A stretch of DNA of 64,000 nucleotides from assembly GCA_038049695.1 (NCBI GenBank), contig CP142460.1:39117501-39181500 (forward strand). The letters are read 5' to 3'. The notes below the pieces were generated by a model. It worked only from the letters and a program-made list of their open reading frames with translations. It was not told the DNA's origin and did no database searches. This DNA is from Cinnamomum chago (lineage: Eukaryota > Streptophyta > Magnoliopsida > Laurales > Lauraceae). Positions within the stretch are counted from its first letter, which is position 1, and each line of letters begins with the position of its first letter. A program made the position numbers and the translations under genes. Below are positions 57,892-64,000 of this stretch, piece by piece.

Positions 57892-59760
57892 GGCCTTGAA
57901 CCTCCTTGACCAACCTATCCTTTTTAGTTAAATCATTTTGTTGGTCATAATTACATTTGCATTTTGTTCTTTCATAGTTACATTTCTTAAAATGCAATGC
58001 TAATTTGTGATCAATTGATTTTGTCTTCATGCACCATTCTAGTTACATATCATGGTTTTCAAAATCATTTTATTATAATTTCATCATGTTAGATTTGCTT
58101 TTTCCTCACATTTAGTTATATCTCTTGCATTGCATGTCTATATATGATCAATTGATTATGATTTCAAAAGCTTTCATGGCTAGATTATTCATGATCAATT
58201 GTTGTTGCAAAATCATTTGTGTAGATATCATAGTTAGATTATTTAAAAAAAAATAAACAAATGATTTGAATCAATTAGGATTTTCCATGGATTTCTAAGT
58301 TATACTTTAATATGGAAAATTATTGTTTTGAAAAATCAACTTGTATGTGTTTCAAATAAGTTATATCTTTCAAAATGCAAAGTTGAAATTTGATAATGTG
58401 TTATCTTCAAAATCATCCTTTTTATACTCATTGTTGGATTTTGTTTATTGAAATGATTTGAAGATTGTATGAATGGAAATGCTCTAAAACATCATTAGTT
58501 ATAATCATCAAAGCATGTTCCATGTTCTCATTTCCTTATACATTTGGTTATATCATCTTAAGAATGGAAATGATTGTTGTTATAAGCTATTTGCATCTTT
58601 GCTCATTTGGTTACATTCTTTTAATATGCAAATGTCAAATCGTTCCATGTATGGTTGTGATCTTAGTTATATTTGTAGATACCATACTAGAACTAAAATC
58701 CATCCTTTATGCTTTCTCGTCATTTTTTTTAAATGAATGGTTATGATGTTGATTCATGTATATTCTCTAAGTGATTTCATCCTTATACATGTTTCAACTT
58801 CATAGTAGTGATCTTGATCATATGAACCTCTTTAAAATCCATTCCTTGTATTTCATAATTATATCTATTGATTGATGGATTTCTTATAGATGTTGAATTC
58901 ATATGATTTTGACACTTTAAAAATTGCATGCATCACCAAGCTATATCCTTTTATGCAATTTATCTTGTTCATCACTATGCTCATTAGTTACACCATTAAA
59001 AGTGATGAATATTTATTCATGATGCTTGATGGAATTTTTGTGTTTGTTACATCCTTGCTATTAATCATGTTGTCATATTTCAATTGGTTTCAATTAGTAT
59101 CATTTTCGATTATTGTCATATCCAATTGATGTCATATCTTGAGATTGTGATAGACCATGTACATAGGATTGAACTTAAGAGAAAATATATTTTTGTTCCA
59201 TGTCACATTCCATTAGCATCATAATTTTCATGTTTGCCACCTCTCTTGCTCATATAAGTAAATCTCATGACCACCATGTTTATGTAATCATAATCTTGGT
59301 TGGTTACTGGTTGAGGTAGGCTTCATGTTTGAATTTCATTTCACTCATCTTGCACATGATAGTCATACTTAATGATTGAATGAAATGATTTCAAAGCATT
59401 CATAGCAAATGATTTTCATAGTTAAATTGATTGATGCTATGTTTAGCAAACCCCATATCATCATGGATAGCTCTAATTTGGATTTATCCTAGTAGTTATA
59501 TTCTTTTTAACTCAATTTTAGAGTGATTGTTTTAATAGTCTTATGCTTGAATCTCAATTGGTATTCTTTATTCCAATTGGTATCCATGGTTTCTTTTCTC
59601 ATTGACCTTGCCCTTTATATTGGTAATTTGATCATATTGAGCTCTATAGTTAAACGTGTCTAATTCTTTCCTTGAAGTTGACCCTCAATTGGTAAAACCA
59701 TCTTCTTCTTGCACCAAATAGTTAAATCTTTGTCAAAAGTTTGACAAAAGGAGAGAATGG
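57892..59760 (+). repeat. C5 non-coding interior: degenerate ~60-bp repeats with TAGTTAYATC core
   Basis: Core words near 57925, 57975, 58039, 58114, 58180, 58231, 58297, 58358, 58399, 58497, 58546, 58608 and 58664 are on average about 60 bp apart, and the series continues to 59500 less regularly. Between cores lie words such as ATGATCAATTGATT and AAAATGCAA. The few open frames (up to 93 codons) match nothing and are not conserved in C3 or C8. Confidence 0.65.
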
Positions 59761-59959
59761 ATTGAGGGGGAGTGTAAACCTTCATAGGAAGTATTAGTTT
59801 TGATCAAATTCACCCTTGTATTAGCTCTTTACCCTTATAGCTTGCTAACCATACATGATAACATGTTATGTATTTCATTTTCTATTTCTTTTGTTAACAA
59901 GTGCTACTAAAAGTTATTTTCCTTGTTTCATGTGTGGAGGTACCTTTGCAATTTAATGT

Positions 59960-60110
59960 CAAAGGGGGAGAGAGCATTCAAGTTGTCTAAAGGGGGAGAG
60001 AATGTCCAAACTTCCTAAGGGGAGATATTGTATAATCTTCTACAGGGGGAGAGAATGCATATCTTGCCAAAGGGAGAGAGTGCATGGTCAAAGGGGGAGA
60101 GTTGAAAGAA
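59960..60110 (+). repeat. Ladder of polypurine tracts upstream of the C5 3' LTR
   Basis: Tracts of AAAGGGGGAGAG type begin near 59960, 59990, 60018, 60044, 60071 and 60091, mostly 20-30 bp apart. The words between them are related (GAATGCATATCTTGCC, GAATGTCCAAACTTCC). Multiple polypurine tracts before the 3' LTR have been described for Sireviruses. The tract actually next to the LTR is at 60333. Confidence 0.75.
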
Positions 60111-60332
60111 GAGAAAGCTTGGGAGTTAAAGAAGATGCTTGGCTAATGAAAGAAAGATGAAAAGAAAGCTTGAAGAATGATCAAGCTACAAGCATCAAGA
60201 AGAATGAAGAAAAAGAACTAGAGCCCAAGCTAAGAGAAGGAAGCATCCAAGAGATTTCAAGGCCTGTCTAACTTAGGGGAGCTGAAGACTTAGTGTGTAA
60301 ATTCAGCGATGAGTGAGTTGCCATCAAATTGC

Positions 60333-60343
60333 AAAGGGGGGGA
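60333..60343 (+). promoter_or_regulatory. Polypurine tract of C5
   Basis: AAAGGGGGGGA lies one base before TGTTAGGG of the 3' LTR. Confidence 0.85.
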
Positions 60344-60344
60344 T

Positions 60345-61905
60345 TGTTAGGGATCTTGTCTATTGTAATTTGATGGATGCATTTTCCTTTTAGCATCATT
60401 TGAATTTTCACACATGCATTGATTTAGAAAAACTTGAAATCTTGATTTACACATGCATTGTTTTTAAGACTTGTAGAAATATTGATTTATGCATGCTTTG
60501 ATTTTAAACTTGGATGCAATTAGTTTTGAAAAGAAGTTTTATGAATCAAGCAAGCCTATGTTTTAAATCTTTTAAAACATTTTAGGCTTTTTATGTTTCA
60601 TGTTTTTAATCCTCTTAGTTTGATTTAAATCATGATTCTAAGCTTGATTCATTGGCCCAAAATTCCCCTCAAAGAAATACTTTGAAATATGCATTTTAGG
60701 GGAAATTGGTCCCTGGGCCCGGGTTGACCTGTAGTGTGCTCAGTCGACCGAACCCATGGACCCAGTCGACCGAGCACACTGCAGGTCGACCGGGAAAGAG
60801 CTGTTGGAGCGCTTTTTCAAACGGTCAGATTTATGACCGTTGAGCCCAGGTCGACAGGGGAAAGGTGCTGGTCGACCGGGGACACGCAGGAACTCAATTT
60901 TTAAGTATAAATTGAGGTTCATTCCTTTGTAAATTTAGTGGATCAAAAAGAGGACCTAAGAGCCACTCTTGAGGAGTTTGGAAACAAGAAAAAGGGGAAT
61001 GAACTAAGAGAGACCAAGGGGTCATTAGTGAAGCTAAAGCTTGGATCAATGAAGTTAAATCTCTAAGTAAACTTTACTTAGTTAAACTCTCTAAGTTAAA
61101 CCCTGAACCTTAGTTAAATTAGTTTGGTTTTGAAAACAATATTGCACATGCATCACATGTTTAGAGTTAATTAGTTTCATACAACTTGTGAGCCTTTGAT
61201 TTTCATTTCATCAACAAGTTATGTGATTTGAATTTCACTTCAATCAAAACTTTTTATGTGCCTTCAACTTTTAAATGCTTTGAGCATATATTGATTGAGC
61301 TTACTTTTTAACTTGATTGAAGTTACACACACACACATCATGAGCATACACCTTTGCATTCATATAGTGTTTGTATGAGTTAGATTTTCAAGTTCATATC
61401 CGCCTATTTTAGAGGCATTATAATTGAGCTTTAATTGTATCTCTTAAAGTGTTTGTCTACAACGAGAGAAAATAATCTTCTTGTAAAGGTTATTGGTTAG
61501 CCTAAGAAAAGCATAGTGTAGAGCTTATTGCTTAGCCTAGAAAAGCACATTGATAGGTTGTTGTTTAGCCTAGAAAAACATCATTGTAGAGGTTATTTCT
61601 TAGCCTTGGAAAGCATATTGTGAAGGTTATTGCTTAGCCTTTTGAAAAGCATAGATAGTGGAAATCCGGTGGGGTGTTGGATCACAAGCCGATAATGGAT
61701 GTTGGCATCGAGGCCGAACCACTATAAATCATTGTGTGATGGTGCATGCTTTGTGGTGATTATTTTTGTTAGCTTCCGCATTTAATTTTATAATTATCTC
61801 TTGTGACTAGTTAATTTTAAATAAGTTAAAATTTGTCATAATTGGTCACTAGTTTGTAGCTCACCCTATTCACCCCCCCTCTAGGGTTAGGTGCTCGGAC
61901 TTTCA
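60345..61905 (+). mobile_element. C5 3' LTR with an internal deletion
   Basis: Starts TGTTAGGGATCTTG and ends GGACTTTCA. It matches the 5' LTR closely except for a deletion of about 250 bp near 61080-61110, where a short direct-repeat-like patch (TTAGTTAAA, AAGTTAAACC) marks the join. Confidence 0.92.
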
Positions 61906-61907
61906 AC

Positions 61908-62132
61908 GACAAGCATGTCAAAGAAAGGAAATTCAAAATAGGTGACCTTGTATTGAAGTGCATCACTCAATCACAACTCCCACACATTAGAGGCAAATTG
62001 CGACCCAATTGGGAAGGCCCGTATGTTATTAAAGAAGTATATTTTGTCAATGCATGTAGATTAGTAAATGCAGAAGGGGAAAAGCTCCCCGATCCATGGA
62101 ATGCTATGTACTTGAAAAAGTACACCTTATGA
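61908..62132 (+). pseudogene. C-terminal end of a gypsy integrase (Tat/Athila-like)
   Basis: An open frame of 74 codons with no start runs from the C5 border to a TGA. It shows the integrase C-terminal pattern: HVKERKFKIGDLVLK, PNWEGPYVI (the GPY module) and PWNAMYLKKYTL just before the stop. Unlike B2 and E there is no chromodomain, which points to the Tat/Athila side of Ty3/gypsy. The upstream part is missing; the C5 3' LTR abuts it at 61905. Confidence 0.85.
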
Positions 62133-64000
62133 CCCTTCTCCACTTCATGACCCTCGATCTCTTGATACGGCTGTGTAAACCCCGCAGGGAGGACCGAGGA
62201 GATGTGCTATGACTAAACCTAGAATTCAAAACACACACTGGCACCAAAAAAAAAAAAAAAGGAGAAACATTAGAGTAGTGAGTTTTCCCCCACACAATGC
62301 TTTGCACGGTTGAAGCCATTCAACGTGAGAGTTCGTAGATGAGGCCACCCATGTCATGAAAGCTTCCCCCATACCACTTGCAAAAGAGAGAAAAGAGAAA
62401 CCACGGTGGAGTCGCGTAAGATATGGGTATGCTCCCCATACCTTATGCTTCAGAAGCCAAATCCCTAGGCAACCCTCTCCTGAGCCAATCCCAAAAAAAA
62501 AAACAAAACAAAACAAAAGGAGTTTGGTTAGAAGTCCTGAAAAGAATAAAAGCTTTGTGACTAGCTTGAGTTCGTAGCCTTTTTAACCCGAGCAGGTAAG
62601 CCCATAGGGGTATTTACATACCTAGTGCCCTAAAGCCATCTGGTTTCGGAGTCATTGGCCTAATGCTCGTTACATGGGTTAATTAGAAAGCTTAAGGGAC
62701 CCAGGCATTGCACAGTCACATGTCAAAAAAAAAGAGCAAAGGCCAAAATAAGAGAAAAGCACTCATGAAACCAAAGAGCTAAAATGACATGGGTCCTTGT
62801 CCAGCGGACCGAATAGAGAGTGGCCGATAACCACAACACTAAGGAAGCACGGTGACTCACTATCTCCCACACACAAAACCATTACTCACACATGAATTCC
62901 AGAAGCAGCCTAGTGCTCTCCAAAGTTCAACTGAAAGGAGTAAAACAGCTGGAAAAGGACCGTGAGGGATCGATCTCCAAAAGATAATTGAGGAAGGTGA
63001 CATCACTACCGAACTTATAACCATGGATCAGAGAGGTAGACCACCTTCATTCTCTCACTCTCAGCTAGAAACTAAACCAGCTTGATGCTGGGGAATTTTT
63101 ATATATATACATATTGTGTGTATACACACATACGGGTGCCTATTTATTTTGCACGGCTTCCCAATTCAGGTCCCATCACATGCACTTTTGTCACAAACAC
63201 TCACCTTTTCACACACTATCACCTCATGCTTTTATTACTAATGCCTTTTGGTTGAATGCAGGACATGTTACACATTGTTTAGCTTCAGGGTTCAATCACA
63301 TATGTCACTCCATACGCTGGGGCATTTTTTTATATACGTACCTACATAAACACGCTCCTCCCTGATTAACCCTCGACCCAAATCCCCAAGCAGATACCCT
63401 ATTTTGTGCACGACTCCTCTCAAAATGAGATATACCATTCGTCGGGAAATGACCACCCCTTGTTTCAGATTAACTAGAAATGATATGACTCTAGTATTTA
63501 TGCTGGCTATATATTATTTCACGTTATATGTACAGTGGATGTATTGTGGATAACTTTTGAAATTAATTTCTTGTTTACTCTACTCACATTCTTGATTTTG
63601 TGAAAGGAACAAGATCCACGAGGTAAGCATCGCTGAATCCAAAACCCTGAGCTTCATCTCTTTCCAACATACGCTTTCTCATTGACATCATCACTCAAAC
63701 ATATGCTTTTAGAACCCTGCTCCGACACTTTGTACCCCCCCCCCTCCCCGAGTAGGATGATCCACCTTGTAGGGATTACATTTTGGATGGACAGTGGAAC
63801 ACATGAGGTGACATCCTCTAAGCACTCTCGCACATCACTTGATCAGGCTCGATTCTAGAAGAGAACAAATTGACTTAGTGGCCTAGAACAACCTCACCTC
63901 ATTCCTCGTGAACCAGTATTGACTTAACCCTCATAGGCCGCCACTCCCATGAACCTAAAGGCTCAAACAGAGGCATGAGCATGTGTCTCCTTTTCTTTGG
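62133..64000 (+). other. Non-coding 3' region of the Tat/Athila-like element
   Basis: Downstream of the integrase stop there is no further convincing gene (largest frames 73-96 codons on either strand). The sequence contains poly-A runs (62248-62262, 62494-62516), a CCCCGCAGGGAGGACCGAGG segment, and two related units with GCTGGGGmATTTTT, a TATATA stretch and TATTTTGTGCACG-like words near 63086 and 63317. No LTR border could be placed. Confidence 0.5.

Larger units (their letters stand above)
50466..61905 (+). mobile_element. C5: gag-only Sirevirus-like element with two nested solo LTRs
   Basis: Order: 5' LTR (50466-54151, split by C6), primer site, gag pseudogene (split by C7), non-coding interior, polypurine ladder, 3' LTR (60345-61905). 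Internal length without C7 is about 4.0 kb and no pol coding is visible. The outer flanks (AGGAT at 50461-50465; ACGAC at 61906-61910) do not match, and the sequences beyond are different elements (B4 and a Tat/Athila-like integrase), so the ends come from different insertion events or a deletion has occurred. Confidence 0.88.

Noticed and set aside
58465-59129. Hydrophobic frames of 73-93 codons downstream of C5 gag that could suggest an env-like gene, as some Sireviruses have.
   Set aside because: They are short, overlap in different frames, consist of AT-rich repeats and are not conserved in C8 or C3.
62104-62577. Frames of 71-96 codons after the Tat/Athila-like integrase that could be an extra gene.
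   Set aside because: They overlap on opposite strands, include translated poly-A/T runs and show no recognisable domain.

Overview
The window comes from the repeat-rich intergenic DNA of a flowering plant. The evidence is Ty1/copia LTRs followed by a tRNA-iMet-type primer site, Ty3/gypsy chromoviruses with a C-terminal chromodomain, a CACTA terminus, a hAT-type MITE, and AT-rich spacers. I see no intact host gene, no tRNA or rRNA and no CRISPR array. Every substantial protein match is a decayed retrotransposon gene. The species cannot be named from this stretch.

Most of the 64 kb resolves into nested LTR elements, most of them bounded by TG...CA ends and 5-bp target-site duplications (TSDs). 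I use working names. A is an unclassified LTR of about 1.65 kb. B (TGTTAGACCCC...GCGACA, about 2.85 kb) and D (TGTAAGACCCC...GCGACA, about 3 kb) are related gypsy-type LTRs. C (TGTTAGG...CTTTCA, about 1.9 kb) is a copia-type, Sirevirus-like family whose complete copies carry at most gag. E is a second gypsy chromovirus.

Layout: 1-656 CACTA end inside an A LTR (to 1037); 1038-6076 unclassified, with degenerate tandem repeats; 6082-8933 solo LTR B1; 9175-12961 solo LTR C1 (minus) holding solo LTR C2 (10507-12406); 13128-17241 truncated gag-less C3 (minus), entered by D1 (17242-18368), entered by the gypsy element B2 (18369-25702, gag-pol pseudogene); 25703-37143 gag-only C8 (minus), entered by C9 (29982-35516), entered by D2 (31331-34922), entered by a hAT MITE (33294-33847); 37144-41527 the 3' half of E (minus); 41528-47639 A-left (minus), entered by A-right (42980-47524, inverted), entered by B3 (44141-47024); 47640-50465 B4 with a 226-bp foldback MITE; 50466-61905 gag-only C5, entered by C6 and C7; 61908-64000 the end of a different gypsy integrase and its 3' flank. 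The stack reaches five levels (E, C8, C9, D2, MITE).

The most interesting signal is inside the LTRs. Families C (copia), D and E (gypsy) each carry clusters of 10-bp CpG palindromes, CGGTCGACCG or CGCTCGAGCG types, arranged mainly as pairs with starts 20-22 bp apart (two helical turns). A second one is the non-coding interior of family C, built from degenerate units of roughly 60 bp around a core TAGTTAYATC, followed by a ladder of polypurine tracts about 26 bp apart.
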